A DNA stretch of 64,000 bases from Chitinophaga solisilvae (GTDB lineage: Bacteria > Bacteroidota > Bacteroidia > Chitinophagales > Chitinophagaceae). The DNA is taken from positions 141,373 through 205,372 of the forward strand of contig NZ_JAABOK010000014.1 of assembly GCF_009928525.1 (NCBI RefSeq). Direction: 5' to 3'. The first letter of the stretch is position 1; the number at the start of each line of letters is the position of its first letter. The notes beneath the pieces are model-generated. The model was not told the origin of the DNA, did no database searches, and was given only the letters and a program-made list of their open reading frames with translations. Shown here piece by piece: positions 34,601-42,851 of this stretch. Position numbers and translations under genes: made by a program.

Positions 34601-37600
34601 CGCCCCGCAACGATACGGAAAAAGAGATTGCAGTTATCTGGAGCAGCCTGCTGAAAACGGAAAACCCGGATATACATCAGAACCTCTTCGAATGCGGCGG
34701 ACATTCCCTTACAGCAACGATACTGGCGGTTAGACTGCAACAGGTATTCCGGACTACGCTGCCGCTGAGTGAAGTATTCCGGCATCCCACCATTGCAGGG
34801 CTGGCAGCCATGATAGATGCTGCAGCAGCAACGCCGCAACAGCAGCATTACACCATCAGTCCGGGCCGCCGGCAGCCCTCCTACCCGCTGAGTTTTTCCG
34901 AAACCATGGTATATGTTCATCAGCACAGCACGCAGCATAACCATAGCTACAACTCCATCTTCCCGATGCTCATCACCGGAACGCCGGATGTGGCAAAGCT
35001 GGAGCAGGCATTGAGAATACTGGTACAGCGGCACGAAATTTTCCGCACCGCCTACCTCCTGCACAAAGGAGTGCCAGTTAAAAAAATCGCCGCAAAGGCA
35101 GACATATCACTGCACTACCAGGAAGGTACAGAAGCGGATATTCCCGCTATGGTGCAGCAATTACGGGCAGCGTACAACCTGGCAGCGCCACCGCTTTTCC
35201 GGGCAGTATTACTGAAGCTGGCAACAGATAAATATTTCTTTGCGCTCGCCAATCATCATATCATTTCAGATGGCATCACCGAAACCCTGTTCATGTACGA
35301 GATAGGCCAGCTGTATCAGGGCGCGGAACTCAAACCCGTCAGGCTGCAGCACAGAGACTATGTCCAATGGCAGCAGGAGCAGTGGGCGGCAGGATACTAC
35401 CGCAGCAGTGAACAGTTCTGGCTGGAACATCTCCATGGAACATTGCCGGTACTCGCGTTGCCATGCGATTTCCGGCGGCCCGCGCAGGCAACATTCGACG
35501 GGCATACGGTCACCATTAGTACCGATACCGTTTTATCCCGGCAGCTGCAGGCATTTGCAGCCGCTCATCAGACATCGCTGTTTATTGTATTGCTGACAGC
35601 CTACACCACTTTACTGCACAAATACACAGACCAGGAAGATATTATTGTCGGCGTTCCGCTCGCAAACAGGATGCATGCTGACCTGCAGGAAATCATGGGC
35701 ATGTTTGTCAATATGGTTCCCTGGAGAAGCTATCCACAGCCAGGTAAGCCGTTCTCTTCCTATCTGCAGGAAATAAAAGAAACAGCCGCCGGTGTTTACC
35801 AATATCAGGATTATCCGTTTGAAAAACTTGTCAATGCCCTGCAGCTGAAGAAAGATACCTCCCGGAATCCCCTGTTTGATACCATATTTGCCCTGCACAG
35901 TACCGGACTGCCCTTACCGGCAATAGACGGATTGCACATACAACCCTGTCCCGTAACTGATAACGCGACCAAAGTAGATCTTACGGTAGAAGTACTGGAA
36001 GATGCCGGCACACTGAAAATCAGTTTTAAATACAACACCGGCTTATTCCGGGAAGCTGCCATACAACGGATGGCCGGGCATTACCTGCAGCTGCTGACAG
36101 GCATTGTAACCCATCCCACCAAACAGCTGAGGGAAATGGAGCTGCTGACAGCAGCGGAACAGCAGCAATTGCTATCCGCATTTAATCCTCCGGGACCAAC
36201 GCTTACGGCAGACAGCCACCTGTTCCGGTTATTTGAGGAACAGGTACTGTTACGGCCGGAGCATACAGCCGTAGTCCTGCAGGATACGCAGCTCACTTAC
36301 CGGGAGCTGCATACATGGGCGGAATATTATGCCGCGCAGTTAATAGCAGCCGGAGCAGACAGTCATACAAAAACCGCGGTTATCATGGACCGCTCTCCGG
36401 AGATGATTGTTGCTATCTGGGCTATCCTGCGCATCGGCGCTACCTATGTACCGATAGATCCTGATTACCCGTCGGAGCGAATTGCGTTTATGCTGCAGGA
36501 CAGCGGAGCGGCTGTTTGTCTGACTACCTACGCTGTTTACGCCTCCGTACAGATACCCTTCAGCGGAAACATGCTGGTTGTAGATACAGACAATATGCCA
36601 CCGGACCTTCCGGCTGAATTGCCCGCTATTACTGCTCCTGCCGGCCCTGCATATATCATGTACACCTCCGGCTCCACCGGAGCGCCTAAAGGTGTTGCCA
36701 TACAACATCATAATGTGATACGCACCGTGGTACAAACGAATTACATCAGTATTACACCGGAAGACAGTATCCTGCAGGTATCCAACTATGTTTTTGACGG
36801 ATCTGTATTTGACATTTTTGGCGCATTGCTGAACGGCGCCACACTGGTACTGATAAAACAGGAAACGCTGTCTGATACCGGTCAGCTGGAAGCGCTGATA
36901 AAAGAACAGGGTGTCTCCATCATGTTTATCACCACCGCACTGTTCAACGTGTATGTACAACATTGTCCTGAAATTTTTGATACCGTGAGAAAGCTGTTGT
37001 TCGGCGGAGAGCAGGTATCACCGTCTCATGTACGGCTGGCACTGGAACAGCTGGGCAGTGATAAGGTGATACATGTTTACGGGCCGACAGAGAATACGGT
37101 ATTCAGTACAGCATATGCTGTCCGGGACATCGCAGGCGATGAAGTTCCCATCGGTATTCCGCTGGCCGGCACACAGGCATATGTGTTTAACAACAGTAAC
37201 CGCCTGAATCCGGTGGGCATACCGGGAGAACTATATCTGTCGGGCAACGGCATAGGCCCGGGATACTGGAACAGGGCGGAGCTGAACAGAGAACGTTTTC
37301 CGGAGAACCCCTTCCATCGCGGTACCCGCATGTACAAAACAGGCGACCTGGTGAAATGGCAGGAAGACGGTAACCTGGTATTCCTCGGAAGAATGGATCA
37401 GCAGGTAAAAGTACGCGGGTTCCGTATTGAACCGGGAGAAATAGAAAACAGGCTGGGCACATATCCCGGTATCGATCAGTGTGCCGTCATCGTAAAAGAG
37501 AATATGCATACCGGGGAGAAGGGATTATATGCTTATTACAGCGCCACGGAAGAGGTGCAGTCCGAAGCGCTGAAAAGCTACCTGGGTCAGCATCTGCCTC

Positions 37601-39333
37601 CCTACATGATACCAGACTGGTTCACCCGGTTGTACAGGTTGCCGCTGAATACGAACGGTAAAATAAACAGAAAGGCACTGGCTGAAGATGCAGATATACA
37701 CCCGGAAGATAACGGCAGCCGGCAGGAACAGACGTTTGTTTCTCCCGTCACTTCCAAAGAACAGGCTGTTGCTGCTGTCTGGAGAAAAGTATTCGGTCTT
37801 GACAAAGTAAGTATACAGGATAATTTCTATGCACTCGGCGGGCATTCCCTGAAAGCGTTACATGTAGTGAACCTGCTGCAGCAGGAAGGGTTTGTGATTA
37901 CCGTGAATGACCTGTTCAATCACCCTACCATACAGGAGCTGGCAGCGGTAGTGAGCTGGCAGCAGGCAGTTCCGAAGAAGAAGCGCAATGTAAAAGTGCA
38001 GGCCGCACAGGAGGAACAGGAATATCCGCTGTCGGCTGTACAGCAACGTTTCCTGCAGCGTCCCTTGCGTAATCATAATATTTTCAACAGTCCGTTTCTG
38101 ATCGCGCTGAGGCATCCCGTTCCGGTGGATACAATGCTGGCAGCATGGCAGGGCATCCTGGAGCAGCATCCGGTGCTGACATCTTATTTCCGTCAGCTGC
38201 CCGATGGCCGGTGGCGGCAGTGTTACAGGCCGCTGGCAGCATCGTCGTATTTCTCGCAGATAACGCTGGAACAGGTTCCTGCCACGGAGCAGCAGCAGTA
38301 TATTTCGGACCACTGCCATGCCTTGCAGCAACAGTTTTCACTTACAGCTGGGCCGCTGTTCCGGGTAGTATTGTTTGAAGATTACCTGCAGCCCGGGCAA
38401 CAGGTGTTGTTCTTTCTCTTTCATCACCTGATCTCTGATGGTATCTCCTGGCAGGTAGTTATCGGGGAGTTCAGGCAGCGATGCCTGGAGCCTGGTACTC
38501 CGCTTCCGGCCGGGAGTGCCACGTACGCGGAATGGTGCCGGCAGCTGGAACAGTATGCACGGAAAGGGAAGTTCAAATCAGCCGCTACCTACTGGAATAA
38601 AGTGTTGCAGAAAGGGCAGCCTTTTCTGCCGGACATGTCGCCCGATGTAAAACCGCTGCAGAAAGAAATGACTTATTTCGAAGCGGAAGCCATTACTTCG
38701 GCAGCGGAACTCTCCCGTTTACATGAGGCGGTAGGATATTACAAGGCCAACGTATTCACCCTCCTGTTGTCTGCCTTCTTCTGTGCCACCAGGGAGTTGC
38801 AGGACCGTAGGAATCTGCCGTTATATGTGATGACAGCACAACGGGAATCCTTTTTTCCGGGAATGGATATTCAGCAGACAGTAGGATTCTTTGCAGGGGC
38901 ATATCCTGTGTGCCTGGAAGCAGCCGCACCGGTGAACGGTCAGTACAGCCATACCGTTCAGTCAATAAAAGATATGCTGCTGCGTGTTCCCAAAGGCGGA
39001 ATGGATTACTTTGTCATGAAGCATCTGCCGTTGCCGGTTCCTATGCTGACTGCGCAGGAACCTGTATACCCGATACTGTTTCATTTCATGAACCTCTCGC
39101 CGGGTCTGCAGGATAGTGACTTCTTTACGCCCTTACAGCTGCCCGTCGGGCTAACACATGATCCGGAAAATCCTTCCGCCTATCTCATTAATATCACGGC
39201 GGTATCCGGGCCGGAAGGATTGAAAACTACTTTTTACTACAGCGGAAGGCACTTTTATCAAAGCACGATAGCAGCGCTTTTCAGGGCATTCCGGCAACAC
39301 CTGTTACAGATAATCAACACTTACCACCCGTAA
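31699..39333 (+). CDS. NRPS, two modules: C-A-PCP-C-A-PCP-terminal C/E-like domain
   Basis: A 2544-residue synthetase. C1 (about 18-445) has HHIISDL instead of HHIISDG. A1 (465-955, YTSGTTGKPQG) reads by eye DAFFLGLVFK, an aliphatic code close to isoleucine codes. PCP1 Ser is near 1003 (ECGGHSL). C2 (1060-1495) has HHIISDG. A2 (1510-2000, MYTSGSTGAPKG) reads DGFFLGVVFK, an isoleucine code. PCP2 has ALGGHSLKAL near 2045. The final domain (2110-2544) has HHLISDGISWQVV and TVGFFAGAYPV, as in epimerisation domains, but the EGHGRE Glu motif is replaced by MTAQRES, so it may be inactive or a terminal C domain. No thioesterase or reductase is attached. It follows the PCP-C gene and precedes a glycosyltransferase by 10 bases. 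Confidence 0.95.
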   Translation: MQHKTIVARSPLLTAPLHDAFPVTPQQKRMWIIHQLNPSSTAYNSPVVRKVTGSIHIPRLRQAFELLLARHEQLRASFALERDEPVQYIQQKAPPFTFSYHEQIPDEQIPSFISSFIQPFRLDQAPLFRAGLLKTGTDSHMLMIDMHHIISDLRSEELLLQDLFRLYNQETLPPLTVQYTGYAAWLSNNISPERLNEAEVFWSAALSEDMPLLELPADFKRPAVFDFSGSIDHYPVSGEVAHRLKMMAAAHNIPLYRICLSALFVLLHKYSHQENIIIGMPREIRPDPAHENICGLFINTLPVTASLKPDMTFRELLSAVSAYTSGAEQHFFYDVGKLVEKYCGQRDPGRNPMYDVLFFHQQQQSATIGELEVSPVTFTHHKAELDLTFGIIETDDRLDFSIEYYSRLFRKATIVRMARHFQHLLDTLSSQQDITLADISLLSDTEEQQQLQAFRGISSAYPSCTIHQLLEEKAQLTPAHPALVFRHQVLTYAQLHESSNQVAGIIRAAGIAPGAVIGLLTTPCCEMVTGIFGILKAGCVYLPVDTSFPEERIAAMLEDSQVAVLLVQQQLLSAARVFKRDIIVLDAPQVQQADRHFVPAGTDAASPACIIYTSGTTGKPQGIIIRHFNIIRTTVSTDYITITAADRLLQLSNYAFDASLFDIFGALLNGATLVIAAPEVRQDIHRIAQLIQEQQITVSFMTTALFNAIAENIPEALTPLRKVLSGGEAASVSHMRKALQLLGPGRLLNLYGPTEGTVFSSWYPADHIPADADTIPIGYPVSNTQLYIVSGNVLAPAGIPGELCIAGDGLAAGYLDTARMQGRFTTLPQLPGVTVYRSGDLVKQREDNAIMFLGRIDQQTKIRGFRIEPEEIAVKLRSCRGIQNAVVIVRSHADGDKYLQAYYTVQQDTTVTIQQLHHYLSGQLPSYMIPSVYTQVDELPLTSNGKIDRRKLAALAAGTSLSRHTGTTPRNDTEKEIAVIWSSLLKTENPDIHQNLFECGGHSLTATILAVRLQQVFRTTLPLSEVFRHPTIAGLAAMIDAAAATPQQQHYTISPGRRQPSYPLSFSETMVYVHQHSTQHNHSYNSIFPMLITGTPDVAKLEQALRILVQRHEIFRTAYLLHKGVPVKKIAAKADISLHYQEGTEADIPAMVQQLRAAYNLAAPPLFRAVLLKLATDKYFFALANHHIISDGITETLFMYEIGQLYQGAELKPVRLQHRDYVQWQQEQWAAGYYRSSEQFWLEHLHGTLPVLALPCDFRRPAQATFDGHTVTISTDTVLSRQLQAFAAAHQTSLFIVLLTAYTTLLHKYTDQEDIIVGVPLANRMHADLQEIMGMFVNMVPWRSYPQPGKPFSSYLQEIKETAAGVYQYQDYPFEKLVNALQLKKDTSRNPLFDTIFALHSTGLPLPAIDGLHIQPCPVTDNATKVDLTVEVLEDAGTLKISFKYNTGLFREAAIQRMAGHYLQLLTGIVTHPTKQLREMELLTAAEQQQLLSAFNPPGPTLTADSHLFRLFEEQVLLRPEHTAVVLQDTQLTYRELHTWAEYYAAQLIAAGADSHTKTAVIMDRSPEMIVAIWAILRIGATYVPIDPDYPSERIAFMLQDSGAAVCLTTYAVYASVQIPFSGNMLVVDTDNMPPDLPAELPAITAPAGPAYIMYTSGSTGAPKGVAIQHHNVIRTVVQTNYISITPEDSILQVSNYVFDGSVFDIFGALLNGATLVLIKQETLSDTGQLEALIKEQGVSIMFITTALFNVYVQHCPEIFDTVRKLLFGGEQVSPSHVRLALEQLGSDKVIHVYGPTENTVFSTAYAVRDIAGDEVPIGIPLAGTQAYVFNNSNRLNPVGIPGELYLSGNGIGPGYWNRAELNRERFPENPFHRGTRMYKTGDLVKWQEDGNLVFLGRMDQQVKVRGFRIEPGEIENRLGTYPGIDQCAVIVKENMHTGEKGLYAYYSATEEVQSEALKSYLGQHLPPYMIPDWFTRLYRLPLNTNGKINRKALAEDADIHPEDNGSRQEQTFVSPVTSKEQAVAAVWRKVFGLDKVSIQDNFYALGGHSLKALHVVNLLQQEGFVITVNDLFNHPTIQELAAVVSWQQAVPKKKRNVKVQAAQEEQEYPLSAVQQRFLQRPLRNHNIFNSPFLIALRHPVPVDTMLAAWQGILEQHPVLTSYFRQLPDGRWRQCYRPLAASSYFSQITLEQVPATEQQQYISDHCHALQQQFSLTAGPLFRVVLFEDYLQPGQQVLFFLFHHLISDGISWQVVIGEFRQRCLEPGTPLPAGSATYAEWCRQLEQYARKGKFKSAATYWNKVLQKGQPFLPDMSPDVKPLQKEMTYFEAEAITSAAELSRLHEAVGYYKANVFTLLLSAFFCATRELQDRRNLPLYVMTAQRESFFPGMDIQQTVGFFAGAYPVCLEAAAPVNGQYSHTVQSIKDMLLRVPKGGMDYFVMKHLPLPVPMLTAQEPVYPILFHFMNLSPGLQDSDFFTPLQLPVGLTHDPENPSAYLINITAVSGPEGLKTTFYYSGRHFYQSTIAALFRAFRQHLLQIINTYHP

Positions 39334-39343
39334 TTTTTTTTGT

Positions 39344-40219
39344 ATGAAGATATTTGAATATTGTCCCTTTTTTAATGAGCATAAGATTGCTTCCATGAAG
39401 ATCCGGGAAACCGGTTACTGGATTGATGAACTCCATATCTGTGAGGCCGACAGAAATTTCAGCTATGAAGACAAGCCTTATCTCTTTGATACTGCTATGC
39501 TGAGCGATAAGGTAAAATATCACCGGATAGCGGCGACAGACCTGTTCAGGCCGGCATTACCGGAACAGTCTTACTATCACCCGGATAATTGTCCGCCGGA
39601 ACAGTTTGACCAATGGTACTGGCACATACTTACGCATAATATGGGCTATCACAATGAAGCGATGCAGCGGAACTACTGTCATATCCTGAAGGATATAGCC
39701 GGAGATGATGACATCATCATCCTCTCAGACCTGGATGAATTCCTGGACAGCCGGCTGGCCGACAGGATCATTGATACCGTAAAGAAGCACCAGATCATTA
39801 CGGTGAAGCTGCATTTCTCTGTCTTTTACCTGAACCTGTTTTCAGATAAAAGTCATGGTGTAGACGACTTCAGCTACCGGACCTATATCATGACCGGAAA
39901 ATATTTCCGTAAAATGCCTTTCACCGGTGATTATCTCCGGAAGAAAGGCATTTCCGGCGGCCTTTTAAAAACGGTGCACTGCACAGAGGAATTTATGGGT
40001 TTCCATCATTCATGGCTGCAGCCCGCTGCCAATGCCTTCACCAAGCTGAAAGCATTTGAAGCAAATGTGAAAGACAAGGCGCTTATCAGAAGTGATTTTG
40101 CAGAACAATGCATCAGGGACAAACGTCTTCCCTATCTGGATGCCTCCTTGTACATTGATAACGAGAAACCCTTCCTGCGATGCGTAACCGAGTCCGATAC
40201 GCAGGGACTATGGATGTGA
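39344..40219 (+). CDS. Glycosyltransferase family 17-like protein
   Basis: A 291-residue protein. It starts MKIFEYCPFFNEHKIASMKIRETG, and contains SDLDEFLDSRLADRI near residues 126-140 (a DxD-like Asp motif with the Glu-Phe of the GT17 family, where the human member is the bisecting N-acetylglucosaminyltransferase MGAT3). Other blocks are GYHNEAMQRNY and GFHHSWLQPAANAFTKLKAF. Bacterial members are poorly characterised and their acceptors are mostly unknown. It directly follows the NRPS gene (10 bases), so it may glycosylate the peptide product, or a residue on it. The family call rests on these motifs. A palindrome begins on its stop codon. Confidence 0.78.
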   Translation: MKIFEYCPFFNEHKIASMKIRETGYWIDELHICEADRNFSYEDKPYLFDTAMLSDKVKYHRIAATDLFRPALPEQSYYHPDNCPPEQFDQWYWHILTHNMGYHNEAMQRNYCHILKDIAGDDDIIILSDLDEFLDSRLADRIIDTVKKHQIITVKLHFSVFYLNLFSDKSHGVDDFSYRTYIMTGKYFRKMPFTGDYLRKKGISGGLLKTVHCTEEFMGFHHSWLQPAANAFTKLKAFEANVKDKALIRSDFAEQCIRDKRLPYLDASLYIDNEKPFLRCVTESDTQGLWM

Positions 40220-40323
40220 TTATTTTATTATTTGAGATTTAGCAGCCAATCCTGGTTTTGCCTTGAACGGCAAGGCTCAGCAGCAACCAGGATTGGCTGC
40301 TAAATCTCAAATAATAAAATAAT
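40219..40323. repeat. Perfect 39-bp palindrome, family A, with an internal small hairpin
   Basis: ATTATTTTATTATTTGAG... (40219-40257) is exactly complementary to 40285-40323. The 27-nt loop contains another short stem (GCCTTG/CAAGGC). It starts on the last base of the glycosyltransferase stop codon. The TTATTTGAGATTT core is shared with other family A elements. Confidence 0.95.
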
Positions 40324-40397
40324 AAAATGAATGTTTATTAGAGAATATCTATTTTTTGTTGTTTACGTTGTTTGTAATATTCCTTTTGTTATTTTCA

Positions 40398-40411
40398 TGC
40401 AAACGATTGCA
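40398..40411 (+). promoter_or_regulatory. LacI-type operator candidate upstream of the alginate lyase-like gene
   Basis: TGCAAACGATTGCA resembles LacI/GalR operators (near-symmetric with a central CG). It lies 62 bases before ATG 40473. No LacI gene is in the window, so a regulator encoded elsewhere would be needed. One half is imperfect. Confidence 0.4.
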
Positions 40412-40472
40412 CTAAACAGGCATAACATAATTCCACGTCGCTAACCCTTATTGATTAATATAAAATTCCATT

Positions 40473-41645
40473 ATGAAAACGAACACCCTTTTTCATTGCC
40501 TCGCCGCGGGCATGCTTTCTGCTGCTGCATTATTATTTTCCTGTGGGAAACAACAACTGAAAGACAGTCTGGATGCCGGCTCGCGGGCACAGCTGCAGGC
40601 GGGAGCAGATGTTGCTGCTGCACCAGCCGTATTTGTACATCCTGGCGTCATGAACACACAGGCCAGTCTTGACTTCATCGGCAGCCAGGCAAATGGCGGA
40701 GATGCCACCCGAACGGCCTATTATCAGAAAGTAATTGATTATGTAGACAGTCATCCGGTACCTGCCTCCTTTTATGCTACCGTAGTAGTTGGTTCCAATG
40801 GCGCCACCTCTCCCTCCAAATCGCAGATCAGGAAGGATGCCGAACTAGCCTATGCCTTAGCGCTGAGATGGGCTAAAACAGGCACGCAGAGCTGGGCAGA
40901 CAAATGCATTCAGATATTGAACGGCTGGTCCTACACCTTCCGCAACTACGCATTGCTGGATGCTTCCACCAATGCCAATCAACCTGGACTGGAAGCTTCC
41001 TGGACCACCCCCAGCTTTGTAGCGGCAGCAGAAATCATGCGCTATTACCAGATCAATGGCCATGGCTCCGGATGGTCTGCCGCAGACATCAACCAGTTCG
41101 CCTCCTATCTCAACAACGTCAAAAATAACTACATCAACAACATGCCGGTATATAACAACAACTGGAACGCCTCGCAGGGCTACGCCAAAATGGCTATCGG
41201 CATTTTCCTGAACAGCGCTGCGGTATACCAGAGCGGCTATGATCTCATCACCATCTATCTGCCCATCATTGTGCAATCAAACGGTAATATACCTGAATAC
41301 TGCAACCGCCAGGATTGTGTACACTTCCAGTACTCGCTGACAGCCTTCGCCTATGCAGCCCAGCTGGCACAAATCCAGGGAGACAATTCCCTGTGGACTG
41401 CCAGCAACAGCCGCATCAGCGCAGGCTATGACTATATGCGCGCCGCCTACGCACGCACCACCAGCTGTACTTACTGCTCTACCTCCAGTCCCGTATTCCC
41501 CGGCACCGAAGTAGCCTCCAACCACTACCAGACCAGCAACCTGGCCTATTTAAGAGGATTACAGGCGCCACTGGGCGTACCTAATGATAATACGTTTCTG
41601 GGCTTTACGTCGTATACCCATTATAATGTCAGCAACCTGAGATAA
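40473..41645 (+). CDS. Lipoprotein with alginate lyase-like domain
   Basis: A 390-residue lipoprotein: the lipobox LFSC places the lipidated Cys at 24 (MLSAAALLFSC|GKQQLKD). Residues 55-380 look like the alginate lyase superfamily helical toroid (PL5-type, PF05426-like): WAKTGTQSWADKCIQILNGWSYTFRNY, NNNWNASQGYAKMAIGIF and VHFQYSLTAFAYAAQLAQIQGD carry the conserved Asn/Trp and His/Tyr-containing helices. The usual NWExS and HxQ patterns are only partly preserved here (NWNAS, HFQ), so the polysaccharide target is uncertain. A LacI-type site upstream suggests sugar regulation. It is not obviously connected to the peptide biosynthesis genes nearby. Confidence 0.8.
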   Translation: MKTNTLFHCLAAGMLSAAALLFSCGKQQLKDSLDAGSRAQLQAGADVAAAPAVFVHPGVMNTQASLDFIGSQANGGDATRTAYYQKVIDYVDSHPVPASFYATVVVGSNGATSPSKSQIRKDAELAYALALRWAKTGTQSWADKCIQILNGWSYTFRNYALLDASTNANQPGLEASWTTPSFVAAAEIMRYYQINGHGSGWSAADINQFASYLNNVKNNYINNMPVYNNNWNASQGYAKMAIGIFLNSAAVYQSGYDLITIYLPIIVQSNGNIPEYCNRQDCVHFQYSLTAFAYAAQLAQIQGDNSLWTASNSRISAGYDYMRAAYARTTSCTYCSTSSPVFPGTEVASNHYQTSNLAYLRGLQAPLGVPNDNTFLGFTSYTHYNVSNLR

Positions 41646-41647
41646 AG

Positions 41648-41763
41648 AATTATGAATTATGAATGATGAATTATGAGTTAAGGCGAAGATTTAAGCGAGT
41701 AATTTTTTTCGCTCGCTTAAATCTTCGCCTTAACTCATAATTCATCATTCATAATTCATAATT
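41648..41763. repeat. Perfect 52-bp palindrome, family B variant
   Basis: AATTATGAATTATGAATGAT... (41648-41699) is exactly complementary to 41712-41763 with a 12-nt loop. The units are GAATTATGAA instead of GAATTACGAA, and the core AAGGCGAAGATTTAAGCGAG replaces the GTAGAAGCGAAGAT block of the other family B elements. It starts 2 bases after the lyase stop and covers two bases of the stop codon of the convergent DNRLRE gene. Confidence 0.95.
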
Positions 41764-42511
41764 ACATATCATAGTATTCCAGCACCAGATACGGCTTCCT
41801 CGATGCATCCGGCTGATCGGTGGAACAGAAAATTCTGATGTTGTAGCTGTTTGTTTCATTCTGCAGCTGTGCCATCAGGCCAAGGGCACCGATAGTAGGG
41901 CCTTCTGCTATAACCTGTTTCATCATAGCCGTTAAATCGATCTGAAGATCCTGGAAAGGCTGATTGGTATGCGGTACCAGCACCTGGTTTACTGTTGTAA
42001 CGGTGGGCTGGTTAAACCAGTTAAACTGATTTATAGTGGTAATATTCAGGGAGCTGGTAACTCTTCTGATATAAAAGGCATTGCTGGTTCCTGAATTGGC
42101 ATGTACCTGATCACCGTTGCCAACCGGATGCGGATCAGAGAACAAAACGAGCTTCGCGGACTTCAGGATATTCGGATCACCGGAAGCAATAGGCAGCGTA
42201 GTAAAAAAAATACTCCTGTACGTATACCAGATACCCTTTACCGTCCATCTGCCGGCAATAAACTGGCGATAGGGATAGATGGTACCATCAGTCTGTGCAT
42301 TACCGAACAGCATAGTTGTTTTCTCTTCATAAAACCCGCGTGCTGAAGGAGAAGTACTAAGTGGTATCGTATCAAAATGCGTTTTCCGGCTAGCATTTTT
42401 ACTGACATCAGGCAGAACTTCAGTGGCATTCATTTCCTTTTTACATCCGGAGGCTACGACTAGGGCAAGCAGCAACAATGCCGTCAGGCGGCAGATAGAA
42501 TGGCGTTTCAT
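41762..42511 (-). CDS. DNRLRE-domain lipoprotein
   Basis: A 249-residue protein with lipobox VVASGCKKEMN (lipidated Cys23). Residues 70-245 show the DNRLRE-type pattern: LKSAKLVLFSDPHP, SNAFYIRRVTSSLNITTINQFNWFNQPTVTT (the W-N-x-x-P region), LQIDLTAMMKQVIAEGP and a closing SRKPYLVLEYYDM. This fold is found on cell-surface and secreted proteins and may bind glycans or stabilise proteins. The function is unknown. It converges on the alginate lyase-like gene. Confidence 0.78.
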   Translation of the reverse strand: MKRHSICRLTALLLLALVVASGCKKEMNATEVLPDVSKNASRKTHFDTIPLSTSPSARGFYEEKTTMLFGNAQTDGTIYPYRQFIAGRWTVKGIWYTYRSIFFTTLPIASGDPNILKSAKLVLFSDPHPVGNGDQVHANSGTSNAFYIRRVTSSLNITTINQFNWFNQPTVTTVNQVLVPHTNQPFQDLQIDLTAMMKQVIAEGPTIGALGLMAQLQNETNSYNIRIFCSTDQPDASRKPYLVLEYYDM

Positions 42512-42851
42512 GGCGTTATATTTTGGTGATATAGTGAGAATGGGTCGAGTACAACAACACCATGAAAATAACGCAACATTTTGTTGGCAGCAACTATTTC
42601 GAAAACAAGAAAACTTTGGTTTATTTTATTATTTTATTATTTGGTTATTTGAGATTTGGAATGCATCGGAGATTTTAGCGTAGATAAAAGTTGTTTCTAT
42701 CTTTACTGTATTTTAAATCTCAAATAACCAAATAATAAAATAACAAACGTTCCTCTCCGCTGCATTTTAAATCTCAAATAACCAAATAATAAAATAACAA
42801 ACGTTCCTCTTCGCTGCATTTTAAATCTCAAATAACCAAATAATAAAATAA
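42512..42851. repeat. Family A palindrome with a right arm repeated three times (54-bp unit)
   Basis: The left arm ATTTTATTATTTGGTTATTTG (42631 onward) pairs with the first copy of the right arm (42715-42741). The right arm is then repeated in tandem: the ttttaaatctcaaataacc segment begins at 42711, 42765 and 42819, giving a 54-bp unit with the spacer AACAAACGTTCCTCTyCGCTGC, differing by one base between copies. The third copy runs to the 3' end of the minus-strand gene at 42852. No gene seen in this 340-bp stretch. Confidence 0.95.
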
